Numbered from the stretch's first letter, positions 35,333 to 46,693 are shown. The stretch: 64,000 nucleotides of DNA from Mytilus edulis (GCF_963676685.1 NC_092348.1:22295386-22359385); one strand, 5' to 3'. Notes: a model not told the origin generated them from the letters alone. Program-made: numbers and translations.

Positions 35333-36154
35333 ATTGACAAAAATTGTTCTATTATATCAAATATCCTCGAATTTAAACTAAAATGAATAAAATCGGTAAT
35401 CGTCCAATCTAATAAAAGGTTCTGTTTAACAAAATTAAGTGTCCAGACATTAAAATAAAGCTCAGAAACTGTTATATCGACACATCAGGGTTTCAATCTG
35501 TTTGACATAGGTCCTGTCTTCTTCTCGTCAGACGCAACACTGGCAACGCACACATCGAACTATTTTTAAGTAATACCCACCTACGTCATAAACACATGAC
35601 AAATTAAGAAATATCTTGAAAATTCTATTCATATGCGTCAATTCAGTACTTTAGGTTTAATTTGATTTATAACCTTAATCATAATTATAGATATCACATG
35701 TTTTGGTCCGTATTGAGAATTTATGAAAAGATAATATAATGTACTATTTTTTTGCTCGCATTTATCTTGTAAAATTATAAATCTACTCAGTCTACGTCAC
35801 AACAGATTGGAATGTTCTAGTTGAGACTAGTTCCAAGCGTATGCGTCACAACCTAAATTTAGACACGGCAATGATTATGAATTTGTTTATGTCACAAGTA
35901 TAATGTTACTTATATGACAAATAAAGATTATTATAAAAAAAGTTTATTGACAAAAATAATGAACACCGTGGAAAATTCAAAATTTGTCCGTAATGATCCG
36001 TAATTAAATGAAAAAATCAAAATTGACAATTTGTCATTGATGAAAATTGGTAACATGAAGTTTATTTATTGTTTTTGTAGAATTATTATCATACAGAGTC
36101 CTACAGAAGGGATGGTCATGTTTTTTACGCAGGTGTTTGTGGAGTACTAGTGGA

Positions 36155-36165
36155 CCCCCCCCCCC
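36155..36165. repeat. C11 homopolymer
   Basis: Eleven consecutive C residues in AT-rich DNA, followed by a T-rich run. No function is evident. Confidence 0.8.
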
Positions 36166-36699
36166 TTCTTTTTTTAATTGTGTATTTATATTTGAAAATA
36201 TTTTTTTCATATTTTAACCTATATTAAATTACTTTTTTTTTATGTAAGACCTGTGTTTAAAGTATTTTCAAAAGAATATTTGTAAAGATATTAAGAGCAG
36301 AGGGGATTTTTTTCACAAACATTTTAAAAGTTAAACTCAAGACTCAGACTCAAGATTTTTTTAATAGTTTATTTTGTATTATATTGGTTTAAATTGCTAA
36401 ATACTTCTAACTGTATATTGAAAAATTGTTATAACAGCTTATATTGTGAATTAGAGAGTTGTCCAAATAATAAGTGTATCATGGTCTGGTTGTATTTTAT
36501 AAGCCTAGGAATGAACTTTTTCTTATTGGTTTAGGTGATGTATGGTATAGCCAAAACCTTATTTGTGATTTGTCTGAGTGTATATTTTGCTGTCATAAAG
36601 CAACGTTTGTACGATTGTCTAAAACAAGAACATGATGCTCAATTGCATATTTCTCCAAAATGATCTTATTATAAATATATTGTAGATAATTTTTATTTT

Positions 36700-37165
36700 A
36701 TGCAAACCGATTCCAAATGTTTACAAAAAATGGATAACAAAAATAAGATTAAGCAGCCACAACTTAGCTATAGAAAATGTAAGATTTTATGGTATAACAA
36801 GAAATAATAGAACATGTACTTTTTGTAAAAATGATATAGAGGATGAGTTTCTTTTCATCCTCAAATGTCCACGGTTTTAGAACAATTTATATTAAACCAT
36901 TTTATTGGGAAAAAACGGCGAGTGTACAAATTTATTAAACCGATGAGTACTAACAATGTAAAAGAGTTGTGTAATTTAGGTAAATTTATATTTAGATCTT
37001 TTAAGCTTAGATCTGAAATGTTAAAATAATTAATAGTTTGTTTATTACTACAACACCTCAGTCTGCTGTCACATAGTCTGTGTTTATGTATGTATTATAT
37101 GTATTATTGATGTTGATATAATTGTATACCTATAGTTTATATAGACTTTGGTAATAAAGATATAT
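36700..37165 (+). pseudogene. 3' fragment of a non-LTR retrotransposon (zinc-knuckle end of reverse transcriptase ORF)
   Basis: Translated with interruptions, the stretch gives CTFCKNDIEDEFLFILKC, the C-x2-C...H/C knuckle found after the reverse transcriptase domain of many LINE proteins. It is followed by the usual NLGKFIFRSFKLR tail, then a TAA, a T-rich 3' UTR and AATAAA near 37,150. Stop codons after the knuckle show it is dead. The upstream RT domain is missing (5' truncation). Confidence 0.6.
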
Positions 37166-37174
37166 ATTTCAAAC

Positions 37175-37560
37175 CAGAAGCAATATAGCTTATAGGATCT
37201 TATAGGTATATCATAAATATATACATGCATGTATATCATAACAGAACATTTTAAATACAATCGGAGGCAAGACTGCACAGTATAAGTTATTCAGAGGATT
37301 GTCATGAAAATGTGTGGCGTATTTCAGATATTTTCCTAAATTAGACAATTCCGATAAATTCTTTGTTGACAATAATTGAACTAATTTAAAAACAGATGCA
37401 TTTGTTTAATAATACCTTTTTAATATGCAATTTTCTGTCATATTTTGTACATTTTAAAATAAAATGAAACTCATCCTCGATATCACCTTGGTTACATAAG
37501 AGACATAATCTTTCATTTCTTGCTTTTTTGGTGAATCTAGCTGCCATATTCAATATTTAA
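37175..37560 (-). pseudogene. Second LINE zinc-knuckle fragment, opposite strand
   Basis: On the minus strand from 37,560 downward a frame reads MAARFTKKARNERLCLLC, then a DIEDEFHFIL segment. After frame breaks it gives STKNLSELSNLGKYLKYATH. This is the same family end as the plus-strand fragment at 36,700-37,165, so the two lie tail to tail. Several frameshifts are present and there is no RT core. Confidence 0.55.
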
Positions 37561-37877
37561 CATGTGTGCATGAACACAGTCTATATACTTATTTAGAAAA
37601 TACATCGTGGACTTCAATTTTTTGTCAAATAAAAATGCAATTGAAAATTTAATTATCCACACGATGTTAATAGATAGTACATTTTGATGATGAATCGAAA
37701 AACATAGCCAGTGTGTTTTTCACCAATTTACTGTTATCAAATGAATATCGATATCGTTTATTTTTAACGCCGCCGGGGTATTTGCAAAATTGATATGCCT
37801 TTTTAATTAAAGTTAACCCTAGCTCTCTGCCGTGGTATTTGCCAAAATATACTCTATCCGACTGGACGCTTGTATAA

Positions 37878-38050
37878 AACCAGGTTTAATCCAACATTTT
37901 CTACATTTGAAAATGCCTGTACCAAGTCAGGAATATGATAGTTCTTGTCCATTCGTTTTTGATGCGTTTTGTTATTTGATTTTGCCATGTGAATATGGAC
38001 TTTCCGACTTGAATTTCCTGTAAGTTCAGTATTTTTGTGATTTTACTTTT
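37878..38050 (+). repeat. Dispersed mussel repeat ('aaccaggtttaatcc' block)
   Basis: The sequence 'aaccaggtttaatccaacat' through 'gaaaatgcctgtaccaagtc' to 'tcagtatttttgtgatttta' is a block I know as highly repeated in Mytilus. A shorter, decayed copy is at 2,345-2,425. The 63-codon frame at 37,832-38,023 crosses it and is not a gene. Confidence 0.6.
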
Positions 38051-38087
38051 TTTTGTAACGTCACGATCATCAATGCGTTTTTGTTCT

Positions 38088-38167
38088 GAGGGGTATTTGC
38101 GAAAAATACAAGTCTTGAGAATGAAATTTAACATTCTCTCGTCTGGTATTTTTCGCAAATACCCCTC
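38088..38167. repeat. Perfect 22-bp inverted repeat (80-bp stem-loop)
   Basis: The left arm (38,088-38,109, GAGGGGTATTTGCGAAAAAT...) pairs perfectly with the right arm (38,146-38,167). The 36-nt spacer contains a second inner palindrome, GAGAATG / CATTCTC. Related half-sites 'ggggtatttgcaaaat' and 'tggtatttgccaaaat' occur near 37,776 and 37,832. It could be a very small MITE or an internally deleted foldback. Confidence 0.7.
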
Positions 38168-38749
38168 CTTAACATGATATATCTATTCACAAATATTTGT
38201 AAACCTGTATCGAATTTATCGCTATTTGGCTAATTTTTTTTTCACCTTGTACATAGTACGCCGCAACGCGATTTCATATTAGGCTGCTGCTAAGTCAGAC
38301 CATTTTGTAAAAATCCAAAAGACACAACTTAGAAATGTATTGGAATACTGTCCGTTTGGATTCATTTGTATGCCAAGAGGAATAACTCTATTATTATCCA
38401 TAGAGTTATAAATTATAGTACAATGAGTAAGTACTGGATTCGCCAAAAATACAGAGAGATTTTTTTAATCTACTGGACAATATGAGATCATGTGATAGTT
38501 TAAATGTGAAAATTTTTCATAAAAATCGGTCCATGTGAAGCAAAAATTTTAACATATCACTATATATGTGTATTTCACCATGAAAATTTAAAAGTTAACA
38601 ATATATTATTAATATTCACAACAAAAAAACGTTCCGTTTTATCGTAACGGCTTAATATGTTCAGTTGAAAATATTTTTTAATATGCTTCGGAGTTTTATA
38701 CATTTAGGATATTGCTCTACATGTGCAAAATATCCATCTACATGTCAAA

Positions 38750-38845
38750 TTACCTTGATAATTTCTGTGTCATTTGGTCTCTTGTGGAGAGTTATCTCAT
38801 TGACAATCATATCACATCTTCTTTTTTATATTTTGTTTGGTCAAA
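38750..38845 (+). repeat. SINE-like tail copy
   Basis: The stretch 'gtcatttggtctcttgtgga' then 'gagttatctcattgacaatc' and 'atatcacatcttctttttta' is the 3' tail shared by several mussel retroelements. Other copies in this window are at 45,640-45,705 (plus) and, inverted, at 43,636-43,690 and 56,345-56,400. Confidence 0.6.
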
Positions 38846-39058
38846 TTTATCAATTAGGACACAGTGACATCACAAATGCCATTATATATGAATTGTAATG
38901 GAGCAAAAAAGAAAACTATTTGTGCATGCGTGTCACTTATTTGGGATTTTCGTGAAAAATTATCACTGGCCAAAAAGACGATAAAATGACACGTACTTTG
39001 ATTATTTATGAGTAAGTTTAATAGCTGGAGAACAAAATGTCATACAAGCGCAAATTAA

Positions 39059-39644
39059 GGAGTAGGTCCGGTAAGGATCAATTTTGGCCTCAAATTTCAA
39101 GTTCATCTAACGAATGAATTTGACCTCTTTTTAAACACTTAACATGTTAAGTGTCTATTTCATTTGAATCAATTAGTTTATGTGAAAGATTTTAACTGAT
39201 TAAGTCATTGAAAACGATCCGATTCAAGCTCAAATATGAAAAATCTACCAAATATGTTGAAAAATGTCACTTTTTAGATAGTTTTTGTCAAAAATGAAAG
39301 TGGCCGCATCCGTGTTCATCCAAAATCATTATATATGTTATGTATTATCATAAAATACAACTTACATTTCAATATTAAGGATGAACACGAATGCGGCCAC
39401 TTTCGTTTTACACGAAAACCGTCTAAAATTTAGCTAAAATGATAGAGTTGTGAAGATTTCAGTAATTTAGCGTGACTTAATGGTGCTAGTACTCGATATA
39501 TGTGCATTGTATTGCCAAAAACAACCAATATTTATGTAGCAGAAGCATTCTACTGTCCAATATATATTTATAAGTTTACATTTTAACAATTTTGTAAAAC
39601 TGCTATATTTTGGGGCCAAAAAGGGGTCTTACCGGACCTACTCC
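39059..39644. mobile_element. Foldback-type DNA element with 17-bp perfect inverted termini
   Basis: The left end GGAGTAGGTCCGGTAAG (39,059-39,075) is inverted exactly at 39,628-39,644. Imperfect pairing continues inward for about 20 bp. A second inner inverted repeat pairs 'gaaagtggccgcatccgtgt' (from about 39,297) with 'acacgaatgcggccactttc' (to about 39,408). Flanks caaattaa and aaaattat match in 6 of 8 positions, suggesting a decayed 8-bp duplication. There is no coding frame. It is probably non-autonomous; the superfamily is uncertain. Confidence 0.65.
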
Positions 39645-39853
39645 AAAATTATAGAAATTGGATAATTAATCTTTCGTGTTATCTATATCCATTCAGGACT
39701 TCCTTTATTGGTGTGCGTGTATGTGTGTGTGTCACCGGGCCCCATTTGTAAATTTGTGAGAAAACCTGTCACCAATAATTAAGGGACGACATCAAAAGTT
39801 CAATGTAGGATAATAAACTTAATTTTATATAGTTTTTCACTGACACCCTACTT

Positions 39854-41323
39854 AATTGAGTGTTGCTAAACGGCGGAAACGGAAAACGGAACGGAATACG
39901 GAACGGAAACGGAAAAAGGAATCAGAAAGAATTGACAACTTTTCTTTTTTGTTATTTTATCTATATATGCATGTTCTATATAGTATAACACATGTTTACA
40001 AAAACAGAAAAACAGAGGAATGAGATTTTAAAGCATAAAGTATTGAAAAATTAGCAGATGATAAGACTGTATTTTTATACTATCGATGCATTGAGTCCAT
40101 ATTCTATTTTTTTTCTCTCGTCCCTACTTAAGCTATTATGTCTTTCCATTTGGATATTATAACGGTTTATTTTGTGGTATATATTTAGTACAAGTCTTCT
40201 TATAGCTATTCACTATAATTGTATCAACTATGGTTGATCTATTAGTTATTATAGTCAATACTGAATTATTGTTCATTCAACAATGGTTCTGCTCTGTCAG
40301 ACTATTGGTAGTCCTGCTTTAGTCTTTAGTGGTTGTCTTGTATACTTTGAGAGTTCTTTTTTTTTTATCTGACCTGGCCCTGCCAAGCGAGATTTTCTCG
40401 TCACCTTGCGTCCGTTTCGTCTTTGTCAACTTTACAAAAATCTTTTCTGAAACAACTTGGCCAAATGTTGACGAACACATGTCTTTAAGGAAGTTGTTTA
40501 GCATTGGTGTACCGTGTATCTAGTTTTCAAACGTGTATTGGATAACACTGACGGCCAGCCAAGATAGCCGACATGGCTAAAATTAAAACATTTGGATAAA
40601 ATGCGAATAATGTCTATTGAAAACTGCTACGAATAGCGAAAACCTGTGAAAAATATGTTTAGAACGTTGAGCTTTACCTAATTAATGTCCAGTTCCGTCA
40701 AAACGGTCAAATTATTTCTTATAGGAGTTATCCCCCTTGTATGACGAATTTTACCACTTCATATGTTTGCCAATTATATTGAAACATTTATTAGCAAAAA
40801 TTACCAGGAAGACGAGAATTCAAGGAGGTCAAAATATCCGGCGAAATTGTTTCTCGACTCGTTATTGGAGTTTTCGCTATATAAGCTTTTACAAAATTGA
40901 ATCTTTGTTTTTTTTGCCAATTATCTTGAAAGTTTATAACACAAATGATCAGCAAGACTAGATCTACAAGCAAGTCAAAATTTCTGTTATAGTAATTAGA
41001 CTTTTTAAAGAAATGAAGGTCCTTAAATGACGACTTTTTTTTTATCCTTTCTTGAAAGAAGACAGGGAGATTTTGTCATGAACTATTCAATATAATTCAA
41101 GTATATAATGTTGAATAGGTCCCATTGTTTTAGCTGTTATGTTTTTCCAAAACTGTTTGCTATTGTCTTTGATATCTAGCTCCTATATCCTATTATGAAC
41201 ATAATTGTTGTCTGATTTCGTAACTTCAGTCGTTATTGATTTTTAAAGTTCTTTTCATTTCCACCTTAAATTCCGTCTAAATAAATATTTCTTTCCGTTT
41301 CCCTTTCCGCCGTTTAGCAACAG
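39854..41323. mobile_element. 1.47-kb non-autonomous DNA transposon, 8-bp duplication CCCTACTT
   Basis: A perfect 8-bp direct repeat CCCTACTT lies at 39,846-39,853 and 41,324-41,331. Just inside, TGTTGCTAAACGGCGGAAA on the left is inverted on the right (TTTCCGCCGTTTAGCAACA). The left terminus has seven extra bases before this block. Subterminal ggaaac/ggaacgg tandem motifs follow on both ends. The interior has only short frames (largest about 74 codons) and no recognisable transposase. The duplication size points to hAT-like transposition (inference). Confidence 0.65.
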
Positions 41324-41416
41324 CCCTACTTGGTTTGGGAAAAAAATGATTTACCAATAAGGATATATATGAAATCGATCTCGATGTCAATTAAACAAAA
41401 CTTTTAGCAATTTACA

Positions 41417-41435
41417 CCCCCCCCCCCCCCCCCCC
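41417..41435. repeat. C19 homopolymer followed by A-rich tract
   Basis: Nineteen C residues (G-run on the minus strand) are followed by nine A. This is a candidate i-motif/G-quadruplex site, and also a place where assembly length errors are likely. Confidence 0.8.
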
Positions 41436-41829
41436 AAAAAAAAACCCCAACCCAAACTATTTGAATGATGTTTTTTTATCCTTCATTGATTTGTTTATGT
41501 CGTCCCTAATATATGACCATTATCAATTCCACCATGTCCATGCAGTCAGTATCAGCTGTGGTTAATTAAGGGAGCTTTTAAACAATTTAAAAAAAAATTA
41601 GGAGAACTTTAATTAAGGAATTACTGATCATGTGAGCAAGTCGACTGTCTCGTAAATTACATAGAGGCATGCAGGCTGTTGCCTCTTATTGCGGACTGAC
41701 ACAAAAAAAAAGCACTGAAAAGAAAACAATTGTTAAAATCATGCATTGCACTGGTTGTTACTTATACGTCTATTAAGGAGATTGGGATCAAAATATACAA
41801 AGAGGCTGCTCTGAGCAAGTAATCAAACA

Positions 41830-42595
41830 ATCAAAAATTCAATGGTGACTATGTCAAACGCATCTATCCCATTGAACTAGAGATAAAGGATACACCAGAT
41901 ACAGTTAAGTCGGCCTCATATCTTGACTTACATCTAGAAATTGACAATGAGGGTCGGTTGAAAACAAGAGAGATGATTTCAGCTTTCCAATTGTGAACTT
42001 TCCATTTCTAAGTAGCAACATTTCAGCAGCACCTGCACACGGTGTATATATATCTCCCAATTGATACGATATTCCCGTCCTTGCATTTCCTGTCATGATT
42101 TTCTTGATGTAGTGTTGTTGCTCACAAGGAAGCTATTAAATCAAGAGTTCCAAATGGTGAAGTGGAAATCATCTCTTCGTAAATTTTACGGACGTCATCA
42201 CGAGTTGGTTGACCGTTATGGAATAACCGTTTCACAAATGATATCGGATATGTTCCTTACGTCGTTACTACAATCCCTTCCCTTTCATAAATGTGACCTA
42301 CCAAATTATACTATTTACCGGATTTGTTATCTCATAAGCAACACGACGGGTGCCACATGTGGAGCAGGATCTGCTTACCCTTCCAGAGCACCTGAGATCA
42401 CCCCTAGTTTTTGGTGGGTTCATGTTGTTTATTCTTTAGTTTTCTATGTTGTGTCATGTGTACTATTGTTTGTCTGTATGTCCTTTTCATTTTCAGCCAT
42501 GGCGTTGTCAGTTTATTTTCGATTTATGAGTTTGATTGTCCCTCTGGTATCTTTCGTCCCTCTTCTAAAGAGACTTTCAATGTCGATTTAATGTC
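41830..42595 (+). pseudogene. Broken 3' end of a reverse transcriptase ORF, with retroelement tail
   Basis: With frameshifts, the stretch reads IYPIELEIKDTPDTVKSASY, then LDLHLEIDNEGRLKT and FSFPIVNFPFLSSNISAA. In the longest frame (from 42,061) it continues with KSSLRKFYGRHHELVDRYGI. This is the C-terminal part of a reverse transcriptase family I know as abundant in bivalve genomes. From 42,330 onward the frame runs into the usual hydrophobic 3' tail ('cacctgagatcacccctagt', 'agccatggcgttgtcagttt'), which is UTR-like rather than protein. The catalytic YxDD region is absent. Whether the parent is LINE or Penelope-like cannot be settled here. Confidence 0.6.
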
Positions 42596-43194
42596 AAAAT
42601 GCGCATTGTTGCAGTAAAAGTGGTACCGTTATATAATGTTTTTATACAACCCAACAGCACAAAAGGACTATACAGAGGCTATATATGCACATGAAATGGT
42701 TGATATAATATTAAAATAAATGAAATGACTTCTGACAGCCAAATGAAGTATATATGGAAGGTTGGGTAAGGTCGGTAAAAGTCGTCTACCATGCACAAAT
42801 AGACTTCTCTATATCTCAACAAACAATAATGATAATGGAATTTACATGCTATATCATGTATGGCCGTAGGATGCATTAGCCATTCGAGACAACCCCACAC
42901 CCATAGGACTAAACACAAAAGTTTACAGAAGGTCACAAGTGATAAATGTTTACTTTCTATGATTTAATTTCTAGCTATCAATCACTTGACAAAATTATAC
43001 TGTACCTTAAAAAGTTTCTGGAATTTTAAAGGGCATTTCATATGTATTCGATACCTATCCAGAGCGTCATTGTATTAAAATGCAGCTATATACACAATGC
43101 AAATATAAATGGCAAAACAATTCAAAGTACTGCATAGTTTGTATGATAATGTTCAATATTATGTTGAAAGCAGTCAATAATGAATCGCATCCTT

Positions 43195-43335
43195 TTAGTT
43201 TATGTGTGACATAGGAGAAAGACGGGGAGAGAATGTACATCCTTTCCTATTTTCAATTTACTTAAATGACCTGGACGATTTCAGGCTTTATTCTGTTATG
43301 GTGAACTTGGCAGCGCTCCAAAGGAAGTAGCTGTT
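43195..43335 (+). pseudogene. Relic of non-LTR reverse transcriptase (central domain)
   Basis: One frame reads RRGENVHPFLFSIYLNDLDD, which corresponds to the conserved GVRQGxxLSPxLFxLYLNDL segment between RT motifs 3 and 4 of LINE-type elements, with substitutions (ERRGE for VRQGD). The flanks are not open, so it is an isolated decayed piece. Confidence 0.55.
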
Positions 43336-43635
43336 AATTTGTAAACAATCCTCGATAATGATATAGTGTTGTCTGAATGAGTTTTGCTAAAGGCTCTCTT
43401 GGTCAAACACCGTGGGTTCTTGAAAAAGAATCCACGAAAAATGTCAAACAATACTTTAACAACACATAAAGAAAATCATGCATCTTAGACTAATTTATAA
43501 ATCAGTATATACACATCCAACATCCTATGAATTTTGTGTAAAGACGTCATAAACAGTTGACGAGAAAAACAGGATCTTGTACGATGTCAAGATACAGGAA
43601 TCAACAGATTGTAGATCTATGAAAGTGCATGTAGA

Positions 43636-44420
43636 TATAGGAAGATGCGGTATGAAAGCCAATGAGACAACTCTACATCCAAGTCACAATTTATAAAAGT
43701 AAACCATTATAGGTCAAGGTTCGGTCTTCAACACGGAGCCCAGGCTCAGCACCAAATGACAAGCTATAAAGGGTTCCAAAAACTACAAGTGTAAAACCAT
43801 TCAAACGGGAAAACCAAAGGTCTAATGTATGTCACAATAATATTTAGTCTGCTTTTAATTTACTTAAATCAATATTAATACCAATAAAACAATATTCAAA
43901 GACTTTAATAATTACAGTGTTGAATTGGTAACCTTTTAGAATACGTTTATTTAAAGTATCGATAAGTCTAGCAGGATAGTTTCTAAATTTCCGATCACGG
44001 TTAACAAAGTCTCCGTAAAACTGAGGATGTGCCATCCCGTTGTAATAAGTTTTCTATACAGGTACAACCAAACTTAAAAAACAAAATATATGAAAGAATT
44101 AAGTAAAAGTTTTAAGTAATTTATGGTAACGAAATCCCTGACTTAATAATTTACCAATATTGCATATATACGTTCGTTACAATCATCTAAAACGTAACAC
44201 GGAATAGCGAACGCTTTGTGAAATATAAACTCTGTAAGATGATGCCAAAGGAACATCACCATTCAGAAAAGGAAAATTAACAATAGGGAACGAAAAATCA
44301 CCCTTTTGTCGTAAATTTTAGTGTGGAGTTTCTCGAGTAAAATTGGAACATCTAAATCTATAGGAGAGCTATTAGCGTTTTCATTTGCTTTGTTTAAAGT
44401 AATTAAGTTCCTTTGTGTAA
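43636..44420 (-). pseudogene. Minus-strand reverse transcriptase 3' end with tail
   Basis: On the minus strand from about 44,400 the broken frame gives DLDVPILLEKLHTKIYDKR, then FSFPIVNFPFLNGDVPLASS. It ends in the intact 63-codon stretch that begins MAHPQFYGDFVNRDRKF (44,035 to 43,844). The 3' UTR follows ('ttttcccgtttgaatggttt', 'gagttgtctcattggctttc'). It belongs to the same general RT family as the plus-strand copy at 41,830-42,595, but to a different subfamily. Several stops lie between the segments, so it is inactive. Confidence 0.6.
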
Positions 44421-44574
44421 AATTCTTGATTATGATGACGGTAAGTGTTGTTAAATATTTGTTTCTTCTGTTATATTGTTAAAGTACCTCCAATGTGTGA
44501 GTTCGTACATGGGGTCTTACGCACTTGTAATGAAGCTTTGCCGTAAATAAGAACTCAATGTTTTTTTCGTTTAT

Positions 44575-44705
44575 TGTTTTGTAACAAATCAGGCCATTAG
44601 TTTTCTCGACGTACGAATTGTTTTCATTTGTCATTTCGTAGCCATTTTATGCATTATGGGTTTTGCTCATTGCTGAATGTTGTACGGTGATCAATATATA
44701 GTTAA
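44575..44705 (+). repeat. Retroelement tail copy
   Basis: Here 'ggccattagttttctcgacg' and 'gggttttgctcattgctgaa' match the better-kept copy at 45,515-45,705. It abuts the SINE-like element that starts at 44,722. Confidence 0.5.
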
Positions 44706-44721
44706 ACAATTACAACATAAA

Positions 44722-45480
44722 ATTGAGAATGGAAATGGGGAATGTGTCAAAGAGACAACAACCCGACCAAATAAAAAAACAACAGCAGAGGGTCACCAAC
44801 AGGTCTTCAATGTAGCGAGAAATTCCCGCACCCGGAGTCGTCCTTCAGCTGGCCCCTAAACAAATATATACTAGTCCAGTGATAATGAACGCCATACTAA
44901 TTTCCAAATTGTACACAAGAAACTAAAATTAAAATAATACAAGACTAACAAAGGCCAGAGGCTTCTGACTTGGGACAGGCGCAAAAATGCGGCGGGGTTA
45001 AACATGTTTGTGAGATCTCAACCCTCCCCCTATACCTCTAACCAATGTAGAAAAGTAAACGCATAACAATACGCACATTAAAATTCAGTTCAAGAGAAGT
45101 CCGAGTCTGATGTCAGAAGATGTAACCAAAGAAAATAAACAAAATGACAATAATACATAAATAACAACAGACTACTAGCAGTTAACTGACATGTCAGCTC
45201 CAGACTTCAATTAAACTGACTGAAAGATTATGATTTCATCATATGAACATCAGGCACAATCCTTCCCGTTAGGGGTTTAGTATCATACCATCATAACATA
45301 TATGAGAAGAACATAACCCGTGTCATGCCAACAACTGTTTTTAGAATAAATGTGTTTAGTTCCGATGCAAAGACATTATCAGTGACTCAATATTAACGCC
45401 AAAATATGCAATCTTTAATGACTTGACAACAGTATCGTAATTATATCCCTTCTTAATAAGTCTATTCAAAGGTTTAATTT
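44722..45480 (+). repeat. Long copy of the 'gagaatggaaatgggg' dispersed repeat
   Basis: It begins 'attgagaatggaaatgggga' and contains 'agactaacaaaggccagagg' and 'ggacaggcgcaaaaatgcgg'. It runs on through 'ccttcccgttaggggtttag' to 'aataagtctattcaaaggtt'. Other copies in the window are at 48,043-48,420 (plus), 52,752-52,835 (plus, 5' fragment) and 61,148-61,440 (minus). I recognise it as one of the commonest bivalve repeats. The 60-codon frame at 44,677 is part of it. Confidence 0.75.
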
Positions 45481-45499
45481 AAAATGTTTTTTTCGTTTT

Positions 45500-45705
45500 T
45501 TAGTTTGTACATGGTACATTAGGCCGTTAGTTTTCTCGTTTGAATCGTTTTACGTTTGTCAATCATTTCGGGGCGTTTTATAGCTGAAACGAGGTATTGG
45601 CTTTGCTCATTGTTGAAGGCCATATTGTGACCTATAGCTGTTAGTTTTGGTGTCATTTTGTCTCTTTTGAAGAGTTGTCTCATAGACAATCATATTACAT
45701 CGCCT
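45500..45705 (+). repeat. Retroelement tail / SINE-like copy
   Basis: The sequence 'ttagttttctcgtttgaatc', 'attggctttgctcattgttg' and 'gagttgtctcatagacaatc' is the same tail seen at 38,750-38,845 and 44,575-44,705. It is non-coding. Confidence 0.6.
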
Positions 45706-46606
45706 TACTTTTAATATTTAGAAGCAATTCAGTTATTGCTGAAGCAAGCTCATCTACAAACTTATCTTCAGAATATACAAGTTGCGTTTGTTGTGAACAT
45801 GCAATGTTTTTGATATTACAGTTGCTTGTTTTAACAATGTACTTTTTCCACTGTCAGTGTGTTTGGGTGTAAGATATTTTTTTCCTTATAAATATGAATG
45901 TCACGTTAATTTAAGCATGATCAAAGGATTGCTGTTGTTGGTATAATACTCCAGTGATTTTTTGGTTAAAACAAAAAGACGACCGAAGGCACAGTAAAAT
46001 CTTGTGATCACGGTGTTTTGTGGATTAATTAACATTAAAACGGACAAGATATTTTATAACATGTAAACTTCAAAGTACACACGGGACATGATACGTTATT
46101 TAAAGTGTCATTTAATGTATTCCAGGTATAATATTGCATATTTATAAAGCTCATCAGGTGTCCCAGTCAGGTGTAAGATGCGTTTTGTACATAGATGAAA
46201 ATAAATTAGTATCAATATGTGACATACTAAAATGACAGTATATAATGGTAGTGAGGTGTGAAATATACGTGTTTTCCTTACCTTTTGTGTATTATGTGAA
46301 ATGATATGAATTATAAAGGAGGATTGGTCGGACTTTATTAAAACTTTAGCCTATACATCTTAAAATGTTGTTCTGACTTAATGTGAAGGTGACAAGTTGA
46401 CAATTAACACATTACAAGGCATCCTGCTAAATTCATTCGGAATAGCAGGGGAAAGATGGCTATACATGGATTATCTAAATATTTCAGAACTGTGAAATAA
46501 ATGTTAAGGATTTTAATTGACACTTTAAAGGTTTTCTTTAAATTAAGAGGAAATATAAAACTTCAGAAGGGGAGATTGTAGCTAAAACATCATGTTTTCT
46601 TCACAG

Positions 46607-46693
46607 ATGGTCGGTGGTGCTAAATACATCGGTGGGATATCTAAATCTGTAGCATCTAGTGTTTGGAACTTATTCCGTACTAGCCAAGAAGAG
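46607..46693 (+). CDS. Exon of 16-residue-repeat gene (29 codons, possible start exon)
   Basis: The acceptor is 'catgttttcttcacag' and the donor GAAGAG followed by gtaagg. It encodes MVGGAKYIGGISKSV, then ASSVWNLFRTSQEE. The Gly/Ser/Ala-rich stretch with evenly spaced hydrophobic residues could form an amphipathic helix. The opposite-strand 61-codon frame is a shadow. Confidence 0.65.

Noticed and set aside
35033-35386. 117-codon plus-strand frame
   Set aside because: Antisense to the well-supported exon 1 of the minus-strand gene, with composition expected of a shadow frame.
42411-42617. Hydrophobic frame that looks like a membrane protein
   Set aside because: It is the 3' tail of the RT retroelement ('agccatggcgttgtcagttt' block), known as a repeated non-coding tail.
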